A program made the translations under genes and the position numbers. Below are positions 53,989-62,692 of a DNA stretch of 64,000 nucleotides, piece by piece (the stretch's first letter is position 1; every line of letters starts with the position of its first letter). This DNA comes from Bacteriovorax sp. PP10 (GTDB taxonomy: Bacteria; Bdellovibrionota; Bacteriovoracia; Bacteriovoracales; Bacteriovoracaceae), in assembly GCF_035013165.1 (NCBI RefSeq), contig NZ_JAYGJQ010000001.1:1-64000 (forward strand). Reading direction: 5' to 3'. Below the pieces are notes generated by a model, which did not search any database, was not told where the DNA came from, and worked only from the letters and a program-made list of their open reading frames with translations.

Positions 53989-54525
53989 ATGATCGAAAAT
54001 AATCAAACATACCAGCCACTTAATTACTCATGGATTGAAAATCTAGCGATGGATGAAATCAACATGGATGAGTCTGGGATTGTTAACATCAGCGGACATT
54101 TGAATCCTGCTCTTTTATTAGAAGAGTCTTCAATTGCGCTTATGAATGATATCAGAGATCGCTTCGAAGCTTACATGACGAAATTCAATGAGTACCGTGG
54201 TCGCAATCAATCGAGTGCGGCGATTAAGCTTTTTAAAATTTCGAACACTGTTAATGACTTCATGTTATTTAGAAATTCACTACGCTTAATTTTCGCAAGA
54301 AAAGCTAACGATGTTATCTCTATTGGTTTCTTAGCTAATGGAAAAGATATCTACGGCGCTCGTCTTTCATTCAACGATCAATTCGGATCAACAACGATTC
54401 ACGAAATCAGAGCACACATGGGACCTTTTAATAAGATCACATGGCGCTTTAATAATGAAGTTGTAGATTTAGATGCGATGGTTCGCCATTACTTAACTGA
54501 GTTCATTGTTAACTCGGCTAGATAA
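53989..54525 (+). CDS. hypothetical soluble protein
   Basis: A 178-residue protein with no signal peptide or membrane helix and no recognised domain. It is acidic at the N-terminus and has a middle helical region (NDIRDRFEAYMTKFNEYRG), then strands ending in ITWRFNNEVVDLDAMVRHYL. It overlaps the end of the convergent reductase-like gene by 8 bases. Function unknown. Confidence 0.68.
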   Translation: MIENNQTYQPLNYSWIENLAMDEINMDESGIVNISGHLNPALLLEESSIALMNDIRDRFEAYMTKFNEYRGRNQSSAAIKLFKISNTVNDFMLFRNSLRLIFARKANDVISIGFLANGKDIYGARLSFNDQFGSTTIHEIRAHMGPFNKITWRFNNEVVDLDAMVRHYLTEFIVNSAR

Positions 54526-55513
54526 AAGACAATCCTTCACTTTTGTTAACGACACCCTTAGCAGGATTTCTATTCCCGTTAAGACGCTTCAACGTAAATT
54601 CCAGAGACTCTCTGATAGTCGGCATTTTAATTTTTAAAAGCCCTTCCATGTTTAAGACATCAAGCTTGTAATGAAGATGTTCGTCTACTCTTTCCACCGA
54701 TGTACTCTTTAATATTGGAAGATGCCACTTACCTTTATTGATCAGCCCATTGGACTCATGAAACACTTCTGCATATGTGCGAGCGAATTCATAATACGTC
54801 ATCGTGTCTTGTGATGAGAAATGCACCAGACGATTAGAGATGTTTTTATCAATACACATCTTTAAAACCATTCCTAAGTAATATACATCTACAAATCCCT
54901 GATGAACGAAGTCATCATAAGCGGCATTTTTATTATTTTTAAGATTTCTTTGAAGCAATTCAAACCATGAATCTCTAAGTGGAGATACACCTCTTCCGTA
55001 AAGCTTACTCGATCTGATAATCAAATAGTTTAAGGAAGACTTTTGCAGATAAAACTCTGAAGAGGCCTGAGACTTACCGTAATGAGTGATCATATCGGCA
55101 TTGTCCATTTCATTATAATTTTTATTGGCGCCTGAAAAAACAAATTGCGAAGAGAAGTACACAACACGAGAGCCATATCTAGGAGCGATTTCGGCCACGT
55201 TAAAGAGGCCTGCTGAGTTCAAGGCATCAGATGCATTCGGCATGTCTGCACAGTCTTTTAATGACGTTAAACCAACACAATATAAAACGATGTCAGGCTT
55301 AAAAGCATAAAGAACTAACTGCACTTCATCTTTATTTAAAACGTCACATGGTAAGGCAAGGATACCAGGAAGCTGTTGATTTTTTTTATGGTAAGTTCCG
55401 ACTACGCGGTAATCTTTTTTGAAGAACTCAGCAAGATTGGATCCCAAAAAGGAATTTATCCCGATGATCAAAATGGTTTTTCGTTTATCCTGAGCACTAT
55501 TTAAATCAAACAT
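54518..55513 (-). CDS. RmlD-like NAD(P)-dependent sugar reductase/epimerase
   Basis: About 331 residues from the ATG at 55513, chosen for the GAGGAATTACCA site. The Rossmann motif is IIGINSFLGSNLAEFF, and the substrate-domain segment YFSSQFVFSGANKNYNE matches dTDP-4-dehydrorhamnose reductase (RmlD). The active-site YxxxK pattern, usually YGxSKxxGE, reads YGKSQASSE, so the expected lysine is Gln. It may therefore be a modified or inactive member. It is near flagellin genes but has its own orientation and a terminator between. Confidence 0.8.
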   Translation of the reverse strand: MFDLNSAQDKRKTILIIGINSFLGSNLAEFFKKDYRVVGTYHKKNQQLPGILALPCDVLNKDEVQLVLYAFKPDIVLYCVGLTSLKDCADMPNASDALNSAGLFNVAEIAPRYGSRVVYFSSQFVFSGANKNYNEMDNADMITHYGKSQASSEFYLQKSSLNYLIIRSSKLYGRGVSPLRDSWFELLQRNLKNNKNAAYDDFVHQGFVDVYYLGMVLKMCIDKNISNRLVHFSSQDTMTYYEFARTYAEVFHESNGLINKGKWHLPILKSTSVERVDEHLHYKLDVLNMEGLLKIKMPTIRESLEFTLKRLNGNRNPAKGVVNKSEGLSFI

Positions 55514-55548
55514 TGGTAATTCCTCTTCATTAATTATAAACGAAATAA

Positions 55549-55580
55549 AAAAAAGTTGCTCCATTCGGAGCAACTTTTTA
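55549..55580. terminator. bidirectional terminator between flagellin and reductase
   Basis: AAAAGTTGCTCC (55551-55562), loop ATTC, GGAGCAACTTTT (55567-55578): a perfect 12-bp stem with A/T runs on both sides. On the minus strand it follows the flagellin stop by a few bases. Confidence 0.88.
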
Positions 55581-55584
55581 AGAA

Positions 55585-56421
55585 TTAGTTATTGAGTAGT
55601 TTTAAAGCAGTATTCGGAGACTGATTTGCTTGCGATAGAACCGAAATACCTGCCTGAAGAAGAATATTATTCTTAGTCATGTCAGCTGTTTCAGAAGCTA
55701 CATCGACATCTCTTATTCTTGAGTTGGCAGCTGATAAGTTTTCATCGCTGATCTCAAGGTTATTTTGAGTCGACTGCAATCTGTTCTGAAGGGCACCAAA
55801 GTTCGCTCTCGTTCCGTTGATGTGCACTAAAGCATCATCAAGTTTCATAAGCGCGTTTTGAGCTCCTTCTTTCGTCGCCACCCCATCAATCTCCAGGCCA
55901 AGTGCCTTAAGGGAAGCGTCCGCTCTTGAACCGTCATATTGTAGACGATCAAGAATTGGGTCATTTTTAGTTCCTACCTGGAATTCAAGTTTTCCGCCTG
56001 TACCATCGAGAAGTTTAATTCCGTTAAATTCTGTAGACTTTGAAATTCTATCAATCTCTTCTTTGAGACTTTGAAATTCAATATCTGAGAATCCCCTCTC
56101 TGTAGTACCCACTGTATCGGAAGCTGCTTGGACTGAAAGTTCTCTAAGTCTGATGATGATATTAGAGATCTCACTCATTCCACCTTCTGCCGTTTGTAAC
56201 AGTGACACAGCATCGCCAGCATTTCTTTTGGCCTGTCTCATTCCACGTATCTGAGCTTTTAAATTTTCACTTATAGCTAAACCTGCTGCATCGTCGCCTG
56301 CTTTAGTGATACGTTCACCTGATGATAACTTTCTCAAGTTGTCATTAAGGTTTCTCGTATTGATCCCTAAAGATCTCTGAGCTGATAACGAAGGCACGTT
56401 TGTATTTATTCTTAATCCCAT
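55585..56421 (-). CDS. flagellin (copy 1)
   Basis: A 278-residue flagellar filament protein. The N-terminal D0/D1 region is MGLRINTNVPSLSAQRSLG then LSSGERITKAGDDAAGLAIS, and the C-terminal one ends ILLQAGISVLSQANQSPNTA. Only a short variable centre lies between, as in the short flagellins of this phylum. It is one of two flagellins about 70 per cent alike by eye in the ends. I found no clear sigma-28 promoter in the 204 bases upstream, so it may use another promoter or read-through. Confidence 0.95.
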   Translation of the reverse strand: MGLRINTNVPSLSAQRSLGINTRNLNDNLRKLSSGERITKAGDDAAGLAISENLKAQIRGMRQAKRNAGDAVSLLQTAEGGMSEISNIIIRLRELSVQAASDTVGTTERGFSDIEFQSLKEEIDRISKSTEFNGIKLLDGTGGKLEFQVGTKNDPILDRLQYDGSRADASLKALGLEIDGVATKEGAQNALMKLDDALVHINGTRANFGALQNRLQSTQNNLEISDENLSAANSRIRDVDVASETADMTKNNILLQAGISVLSQANQSPNTALKLLNN

Positions 56422-56584
56422 TTTTAATCTCCTGTCACGCTAAGCCTCCCTGCTAATACTCCGAACATCTTGTTCAGAAAAATTTATTATTTATGTTTTA
56501 ATTTAAGTAACGAGTAACAACTTTCTAAAATCAAACCTTAAAAACTACTCAAAAGTTTAATTCCCTTATCTATTCTTTAAAGCT

Positions 56585-56614
56585 CTCCAACCAAACTTGC
56601 AGGCCAGGTTGGAG
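56585..56614 (-). terminator. hairpin between the flagellin genes
   Basis: CTCCAACC (56585-56592) and GGTTGGAG (56607-56614) pair around a 14-base loop, with AGCT on both sides. It starts just after the flagellin copy 2 stop at 56626. The following U run is short, so it may attenuate rather than end transcription. Confidence 0.5.
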
Positions 56615-56625
56615 CTCATCGATCA

Positions 56626-57474
56626 TTATCTCTGAGAAGCAGCTTGAATTAGAGCTAATGCTGAGTTTGTACTTGAGTTCGCTTGTGAAAGCACACTTGT
56701 ACCTGCTTGCATTAAAATGTTCTGTTTAGTTAATTCTGCAGTTTCTGCAGCAACGTCTGTGTCTCTTACACGAGAGTTTGCAGAAGCTAAGTTTTCAATA
56801 CTTGTTTGAATATTGTTAACTGTTGACTGCAATCTGTTTTGAAGAGCACCAAAGTCCGCTCTAATCCCTGATACTGAAATGATCGCTTGATCGATTGAAG
56901 TAAGAGAGTTCTGAGCTGAAATTTTGTCAGAGACAGAAGCAAGGTTCAAACCAAGTGCCGCCACATTAACGTCTGCTGATGAAGCATCGAACGTTAATCT
57001 GTCAGAGATAGGATCGTTTCTTGTTCCGATTTGAATATCAAACACAGCACCAGTTCCGTTAAGTAATGGAACGCGGTTAAATTCTGTTGAGTTTGCGATA
57101 CGGTCAACTTCCGAAGTTAACTGTTCAAATTCCACGTTAAGGAATTTTCTTTCTGTAGATCCGATAGTATCAGAAGCAGCTTGTACTCCTAGTTCTCTTA
57201 ATCTGATAAGGATGTTAGAAACTTCTCCTAACGCCCCTTCCGCGATCTGAACTAGAGAGATACCATCTTCAGCATTTCTTTCTGCTTGTCCCAGACCTTT
57301 AATCTGAGCTTTTAAATTTTCTGAGATTGCGAGACCGGCAGCATCGTCACCAGCTCTGTTGATTCTTTGCCCTGAAGAAAGTTTCTCCAAAGACTTGTTC
57401 ATTGAAATTCTAGTTGAACCTAGATTCCTTTGTGCGTTTAAAGACGCCACGTTCGTGTTAATTCGAAGTCCCAT
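56626..57474 (-). CDS. flagellin (copy 2)
   Basis: A 282-residue flagellin from the ATG at 57474, preceded by a strong GGAGGATAT site. It carries MGLRINTNVASLNAQRNLG, LSSGQRINRAGDDAAGLAIS and the C-terminal ILMQAGTSVLSQANSSTNSA. A sigma-28-type promoter with perfect spacing lies upstream, with a hairpin in the untranslated leader. It is probably co-expressed with motility genes and may be the main filament subunit. The centre differs from copy 1, so the filament may be mixed. Confidence 0.96.
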   Translation of the reverse strand: MGLRINTNVASLNAQRNLGSTRISMNKSLEKLSSGQRINRAGDDAAGLAISENLKAQIKGLGQAERNAEDGISLVQIAEGALGEVSNILIRLRELGVQAASDTIGSTERKFLNVEFEQLTSEVDRIANSTEFNRVPLLNGTGAVFDIQIGTRNDPISDRLTFDASSADVNVAALGLNLASVSDKISAQNSLTSIDQAIISVSGIRADFGALQNRLQSTVNNIQTSIENLASANSRVRDTDVAAETAELTKQNILMQAGTSVLSQANSSTNSALALIQAASQR

Positions 57475-57519
57475 ATATCCTCCATGATTTCTGGTCTGAT
57501 AAAACATCATGTCTTATCT

Positions 57520-57535
57520 GTGAGGGTTCCCTCAC
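57520..57535 (-). repeat. inverted repeat in the flagellin leader
   Basis: GTGAGGG-TT-CCCTCAC, a perfect 7-bp arm pair, lies between the sigma-28-type promoter and the ribosome-binding site of flagellin copy 2. It is flanked by the direct repeat CATGTCTTA at 57508-57516 and 57541-57549. It could be an RNA hairpin or a protein-binding site. Confidence 0.55.
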
Positions 57536-57550
57536 GGCTTCATGTCTTAC

Positions 57551-57577
57551 TTATCGAACGCTTTCAAAATAACTTTA
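57551..57577 (-). promoter_or_regulatory. sigma-28 (FliA)-type promoter for flagellin copy 2
   Basis: The minus strand reads TAAA (57574-57577), 15 bases, then TTCGATAA (57551-57558). The FliA consensus is TAAA-N15-GCCGATAA, so spacing is exact and six of eight -10 bases match. It lies about 77 bases before the flagellin start. Confidence 0.8.
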
Positions 57578-57721
57578 GGAAAAAGTGACTATTATTTGTA
57601 CATTTTTTTACGCATAACCACATGTAATCATTCAAAAAGTGGTAGTTGATAAAAGTGGTTGCACAAAAATAGTGAAAGAAAATTGGTCATTTCTTGGGTC
57701 AAATGTCGTTAAAATAGTCAG

Positions 57722-58774
57722 ATGAATAAAAATTCTTTCACTTTAACGACTTTATCTGAGAATCCTGAGTATTTTGAGGAAGTGATAACTCTTATTGAGA
57801 AGGAATTTCATTACAACTCTCCTCTCTCATATGCAAAAGACTTTGCTCTGCTGATGGATCCACTTAATTTTGATAATTGTTATCTCTATGTAGATCAAGC
57901 AACAAATAAAGTTGTGTCTCACTTAGCAGTTTGTCCTCGTTTGATGATAAAAAGCAATTACACAATAAGCGTTGCGCTCATTGGAGGAATTGCTACTGCA
58001 GTAGATTTTAGAGGAAGAGATTTATTTAAAAATTTAATGAATCACGCACTAGCAATTCATGTACAGAAATGTGGATTGTTTATTCTATGGAGTGAGATCA
58101 CTGGACTCTATGAAAAATTTTCTTTTCATCTGTCTGGTGGATTAATTGAAACTGGCCCTGCAGTATTTTCTAACAACGATCGCCCAATGGGATTTACGAA
58201 ATCTACATTTAGGGATCTCTCACCAAAAGACTTCGAGAACATTCAAAAGATCTATAGAGACTTCAATCAAAAATACTTCTTCACTGTGGTTCGCGAAGAA
58301 AAAGAATGGTCGATCATTAGAGAGATGGATTCTATTGATCTCTATATAAAGAAAAATGAGACAGGAACTATCGAGCAGTACTTCTGTGTGAATAAAGGCC
58401 GCGACCTGACTAACATCATTCACGAAGTAGGATGCCTTCCTGACCAGTACCTGCAGATGATGAAGAGTTTACAGAAGTACAGGACATGGTTGCCTGAAAG
58501 TGAGCTTTCTCTTTCCTCTAATAAAGATATTTTCTTCACAGCATTCATGAGGCTTGGGAATTTTAATATTTTAAAAGAGTTTTTAAAGTCTGTGAGTGAA
58601 GGCCAGCTTGAGTTGTATGAAATGACAGGAGATCTTATCTGTTTCCGCTTTGGCACTATCGAGCACCAAAGCAGTCACAAAGATTTTTTACAGTATTTAT
58701 TCGGGCCACGCCCATTGAAAGAATTTGAAAGTCTTGTGCTGTCCCCTTACATTCCAGGGACAGACAGTATCTAG
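57722..58774 (+). CDS. GNAT-like N-acetyltransferase
   Basis: A 350-residue protein. The N-terminal half resembles a GNAT acetyltransferase: VSHLAVCPRLM, then GGIATAVDFRGRDLFKNLM, whose R-x-x-x-(G/D)-L pattern fits the acetyl-CoA pyrophosphate loop. The C-terminal half (about 180-350) is of unknown type and could be a second, degenerate GNAT-like domain. Its last bases overlap the end of the convergent spermidine-synthase-like gene by 4 bases. The substrate is unknown. Confidence 0.7.
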   Translation: MNKNSFTLTTLSENPEYFEEVITLIEKEFHYNSPLSYAKDFALLMDPLNFDNCYLYVDQATNKVVSHLAVCPRLMIKSNYTISVALIGGIATAVDFRGRDLFKNLMNHALAIHVQKCGLFILWSEITGLYEKFSFHLSGGLIETGPAVFSNNDRPMGFTKSTFRDLSPKDFENIQKIYRDFNQKYFFTVVREEKEWSIIREMDSIDLYIKKNETGTIEQYFCVNKGRDLTNIIHEVGCLPDQYLQMMKSLQKYRTWLPESELSLSSNKDIFFTAFMRLGNFNILKEFLKSVSEGQLELYEMTGDLICFRFGTIEHQSSHKDFLQYLFGPRPLKEFESLVLSPYIPGTDSI

Positions 58775-60489
58775 AATTCGTTTTTCTTAACTACGGCAGG
58801 CTTAAAGATCGAGTTGATATACCTTGCCGAGATTTCATACGGAAAGTTTTGATTCTTTATATTGTGCATTTCCGCAATCGTCTCTGGACTAAGTCGTGAC
58901 AGATCTGATTTTTCCATAAAGTTATAATCTATGGCCCCTGCTTCCTTCTTTAAAAATAAGAAAGACTCATCCGCGACTCTATAAGGGAAGATCGTCTTGA
59001 ATCCTGCATAGTAAAATGTACTGGCCACAACGCTATTATTTAAGACGTGCATTTCATTAAAGACAGTCGTCACCATAAGGCGCGCGCGCATGTTATTTTT
59101 AAGTTCATTTTCTTTATCAAAGAAAGGAGCATCTAAAATAACAAATCCATTCGGGTTAAGTGCTTTATAAACATATTTATAAAACTCAACGCTATACAGT
59201 CTCGCCAGGTCATATGAGTTTGGATAAGGGAAATCGATAAAAATGGCGTCGTATTTATCATTTGTATTTCTTAGATAATAAAATCCATCGTTCACCTGAG
59301 TCTTAACTTTGGGGTTATCAACTGAATGGTTGTTAAGCTTAGCAAATCTTCCTCGTGCTAAATCCAGCATCTTTTCATCCAGCTCGATAAAGTCGATTGA
59401 CTCAATTTCGTCATACTTTAAAAGCTCACGTAATAAAAGACCATCTCCTCCACCAAGAAGTAAAACCTTCTTAGGGATTTTCTCATTCATCGCAATGGAA
59501 GCATGAGCAAAGGCCTGATGATAAAAGAACTCTGTCGCGGTATTAAATTGAAAGTTCGTATCAAGAGTTAAGATAGTTGCATCTTTATACTCCCCATTTT
59601 CAACAGTCGGGTAAGTAAAGATATCCAGGTATTGGTATAAAGACTTTGATCTTTCAATATCCGGAAGGCGCTCAATCTTTTTATATAGATCTTCCACGTC
59701 TTTGTTATTTTGTGAAAGAATCTTTGGCATGTAGTAAAAGACTTTTAAATAAGTCTGAGTAATAGCGCGCTCATTGAAGCCGATTAAGAGCCCAAACACT
59801 AAAACGCAAACAGATGAAATGAAGTAGCGCTTTTTGTTGACCTTCATGTATCTCACGATGAAATACACACAGACCGCAAGGTTGAGCATGGCCACGACAA
59901 CTGAGGTTTTAATAACATCTAATTTAGGAAGTAATAAATAAGCAAAGAAGGTTGTTCCAACCAGAGTTCCTATATAGTTAATACCAAAAATCTGGTATTC
60001 ATTATCAGTCTCTTCACCTAAGCGGTCTTCCGCGATTCGAACCATGAGAGGGATCTCGAACCCTGAAAATAATCCGATTAAAAAAGTTAAAAGTTGAACC
60101 ATTCCAAAGAAGACAAATTTTAAGGCAAAAAGATTTTGCAGATACACAGCAGAACGGAAATCCCCTGTGTAGTAAAACAAGTTATCCATGTACTTGTAAC
60201 TTCCATGAAGAAAGTAAACATAGACAACCGAGCACACTCCCAAAAAAGACAGTGCAATTTCTATATTGATAATGCTCTTATAGATATCTCTTAGTTTATC
60301 TGACCAGTAAGCACCTAACCCCAGACCACCGATATAGATACCGATTGTCAGAGACTGCCACCAGATATAATTTCCTGTAACGATCGCTAGAGTATTTGCC
60401 AATAAAAGCTCGTACACAATACTACAAAACGCCAGGACAATTGTGACAACGAGGATTTCTAGTTTTATAAGATTCTTTTTACTTGTCAT
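58771..60489 (-). CDS. membrane-bound spermidine-synthase-like aminopropyltransferase
   Basis: A 572-residue protein. Residues 1 to about 240 form about seven membrane helices, then a soluble aminopropyltransferase-like domain. The nucleotide-binding loop LLLGGGDGLLLRELLK (GGGDG at 346-350) and the IELDEKMLDLAR acidic segment are kept. Several polyamine-site positions are altered: DFPYP (419-423) where related proteins have DxPDP, TATEFFYHQ where DE and YHE/YQE are usual. It therefore may transfer aminopropyl to something other than putrescine. The gene overlaps the upstream SpeD-fusion gene as ATGA. Confidence 0.85.
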   Translation of the reverse strand: MTSKKNLIKLEILVVTIVLAFCSIVYELLLANTLAIVTGNYIWWQSLTIGIYIGGLGLGAYWSDKLRDIYKSIINIEIALSFLGVCSVVYVYFLHGSYKYMDNLFYYTGDFRSAVYLQNLFALKFVFFGMVQLLTFLIGLFSGFEIPLMVRIAEDRLGEETDNEYQIFGINYIGTLVGTTFFAYLLLPKLDVIKTSVVVAMLNLAVCVYFIVRYMKVNKKRYFISSVCVLVFGLLIGFNERAITQTYLKVFYYMPKILSQNNKDVEDLYKKIERLPDIERSKSLYQYLDIFTYPTVENGEYKDATILTLDTNFQFNTATEFFYHQAFAHASIAMNEKIPKKVLLLGGGDGLLLRELLKYDEIESIDFIELDEKMLDLARGRFAKLNNHSVDNPKVKTQVNDGFYYLRNTNDKYDAIFIDFPYPNSYDLARLYSVEFYKYVYKALNPNGFVILDAPFFDKENELKNNMRARLMVTTVFNEMHVLNNSVVASTFYYAGFKTIFPYRVADESFLFLKKEAGAIDYNFMEKSDLSRLSPETIAEMHNIKNQNFPYEISARYINSIFKPAVVKKNEF

Positions 60490-61556
60490 ACTTGACCACC
60501 AAAATAAAACTTTTGAATAATGCCTTCGTTTACGGCCCCGGAATTCACAATCAACAGCGTCCAGATCACCAACATGATCGCAATCATGATTTTATACTTA
60601 TTGTTTTTGATCTTCAGTTTTGTCATTACAAATAAGGCCACGAGAATATTGACGGCCGAAACCACGTATCCAATCGTGAACAAGTGAAGCTCCGGAAGAA
60701 TGAAAATGGGAAACAAGATGGCCCCAATCAGTGTCCCGAAATAATCGTAAGCTAAAACGAAACTTGCTTTTTTCTTATCAAAGCGCTTCCCCATATCAAT
60801 TAATAATGGAAGCTCCAGACCAGACAGAAAACCTATCGCAATAATCAGCAAGTGATTTAAAGTAAAAAGCGGGCCTTGAATCCAATTAGAAAAAAATGAA
60901 ATGCCCGTCGATGTCGCAATTTTATTGAAAGAGTAATCAAAGACTAGCGCCATAATGGGAGCAACTCCCCCGATGATGGATAACAGTAATTCAATCTTAA
61001 CGAACTCTTCAAGAATATCTCGTTTGATAAATTTCTTATAAAGAAGAGCACCAAACCCCATGGCCGCAATATAAAGACCGATAGTCGTATTATATCTAAG
61101 TGCCGTGTTCCCCATTGTCGTTGATAAGGCCTGAGCAAGCAGCAATTCATAAAGAATACTGCAACAAGCAGTCATCACCGTTACAAGGTAGATGATATGC
61201 AGATGCTTAGAGTGAACCGGAGTTCCAATCGCTCCACGAGCAAGAAATTTTTGATCGACTTTTTCAAAAGGAACAACAGATGAAATCTCATGAACGATTT
61301 TCTTTAAATCTGTTTCCATATTACAAACATAAATATCTAAAGAGATGAAGCGGTTTTCAGGGTATGTGTGCAAAGTAAAATGCGACTCAGAAAGAATAAA
61401 GACAATCGTCTCCCCTTGCGGAGTAAACTTGTGCTCGATACGATTGACGACTGTCAGGTTCTTTTCAATAACCTGCTTAATGTGATCCACATCAGCGTCA
61501 GTTAAATCCTTTTCCAGCACAGCATCGAATAATAAATGTTGAGACCTCGTATCCAT
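60486..61556 (-). CDS. SpeD (AdoMet decarboxylase) domain fused to a membrane domain
   Basis: A 356-residue two-part protein. Residues 1 to about 110 match bacterial S-adenosylmethionine decarboxylase: LSESHFTLHTYPENRF then LDIYVC. The pyruvoyl-forming Ser58 (in SESH), His63 and Cys78 keep the same mutual spacing as Ser63, His68 and Cys83 of Bacillus subtilis SpeD. From about 125 onward the protein is membrane-embedded and looks like the membrane half of the next gene: SILYELLLAQALS with TIGLYIAAMGFGAL, SGLELPLLI and DYFGTLIGAILF have direct counterparts there. The pair is translationally coupled and probably forms one complex. Confidence 0.85.
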   Translation of the reverse strand: MDTRSQHLLFDAVLEKDLTDADVDHIKQVIEKNLTVVNRIEHKFTPQGETIVFILSESHFTLHTYPENRFISLDIYVCNMETDLKKIVHEISSVVPFEKVDQKFLARGAIGTPVHSKHLHIIYLVTVMTACCSILYELLLAQALSTTMGNTALRYNTTIGLYIAAMGFGALLYKKFIKRDILEEFVKIELLLSIIGGVAPIMALVFDYSFNKIATSTGISFFSNWIQGPLFTLNHLLIIAIGFLSGLELPLLIDMGKRFDKKKASFVLAYDYFGTLIGAILFPIFILPELHLFTIGYVVSAVNILVALFVMTKLKIKNNKYKIMIAIMLVIWTLLIVNSGAVNEGIIQKFYFGGQV

Positions 61557-61564
61557 GAGTTTCC

Positions 61565-62692
61565 CTATTTTTTTCTTTGTAAAATGATGTCACCAATTGG
61601 TGAGACTTTTACAAAATAACAAATCGCTAATGTGATAAAGACATAAATATAAATTTCTACGATAGAAGCACCCAGTGTTCTGCCTGTTAAACTTCCAATC
61701 ATAATGCTGATTGGTGCGATCAGTTTTACAAACAAGATACGGTGAAGGGCAAAAATCATTAATGAATACATACCCACCCAATTAATAAGTGGCACATTCA
61801 ATTTAATATTTTTTCTTTCCATCCATAAAAAAGCTGAAATAAGTATCGCCTGAATACCAATGATATAAGCTGTTCCAGAGAATGTTCGTGCCAGGTCGTG
61901 TTCTGTACTGAAAAAATCATCCAGTGGAACCACAAAAGTATCCCCAATCACCACATAGATTAAAACCAGTAGTGCTCCTAACCCTGCGAAGAGAAAATCT
62001 TTTTTGTGTTTATAAAGTGGCATATGATAATGCACGTACCCCATAATAAACCCCAGGCATCCAGAGAGAACGAAGTATTCAAAACGAGCATCGTATTCAA
62101 ATCCAGGATGAATACGATTTTGAATCACTTCTTCAAAAAAATCTGAAAGGTATTCAACAGGAATCACAAAACGAAGCATGGCCAGCAATGTGAAAACGAG
62201 AACACCTCTGATTCCGATATATTTATAAATAACTGAGATGAGTCCAAGAATCACCATCCACAACATGATTGGATAGAATGAAATGGCCTGACCTGTATTG
62301 GGTGCCACGATAAAGTTTTCTAAAACAAAGTATAAAAAGATCAATCCAAAAATTTTGAACTTACCAAGCATTTCAATGCCGAATGTGACCTGGTCTTTTT
62401 TAGCGAGATTAAACGCGGCCATAGTCAGATAGATCTGACTTACCCATGGTGTGAAAACAATCGCTAATAAGTGATTAAAGAAGTCTGAAGAGACCTGTTT
62501 CCCTATCATCGGAAAATGAACAGCGTAAGTCGATGTCAGTGCCATCGTATCGCGGAAATAATCCACGTACCACATGTTAATGTAGTACGTGAAATGTTGA
62601 TCTAATGCGAGGATGATAAATAGGCCACGTAAGAAATCTAAGTTAACTAGTCTCGAGCGTGTTTCATCATTATTGTTTATCTTCAATGACAT
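61565..62692 (-). CDS. OpgC-like membrane acyltransferase
   Basis: About 375 residues from the ATG at 62692. About ten membrane helices follow the family start RLVNLDFLRGLFIILALDQHF, whose R-x-x-x-LD-x-LRG pattern is typical of OpgC/acyltransferase 3 proteins that add acyl or succinyl groups to periplasmic glucans or other envelope polymers. It overlaps the 3' end of the upstream Ser/Gly-rich gene by 23 bases and lies 8 bases before the SpeD-fusion gene, so all belong to one operon. The acceptor is unknown. Confidence 0.78.
   Translation of the reverse strand: MSLKINNNDETRSRLVNLDFLRGLFIILALDQHFTYYINMWYVDYFRDTMALTSTYAVHFPMIGKQVSSDFFNHLLAIVFTPWVSQIYLTMAAFNLAKKDQVTFGIEMLGKFKIFGLIFLYFVLENFIVAPNTGQAISFYPIMLWMVILGLISVIYKYIGIRGVLVFTLLAMLRFVIPVEYLSDFFEEVIQNRIHPGFEYDARFEYFVLSGCLGFIMGYVHYHMPLYKHKKDFLFAGLGALLVLIYVVIGDTFVVPLDDFFSTEHDLARTFSGTAYIIGIQAILISAFLWMERKNIKLNVPLINWVGMYSLMIFALHRILFVKLIAPISIMIGSLTGRTLGASIVEIYIYVFITLAICYFVKVSPIGDIILQRKK

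Noticed and set aside
57630-57665. Sigma-54-like TGG...TTGCA before the GNAT-like gene
   Set aside because: The GG and GC elements are not separated by the required 10 bases.
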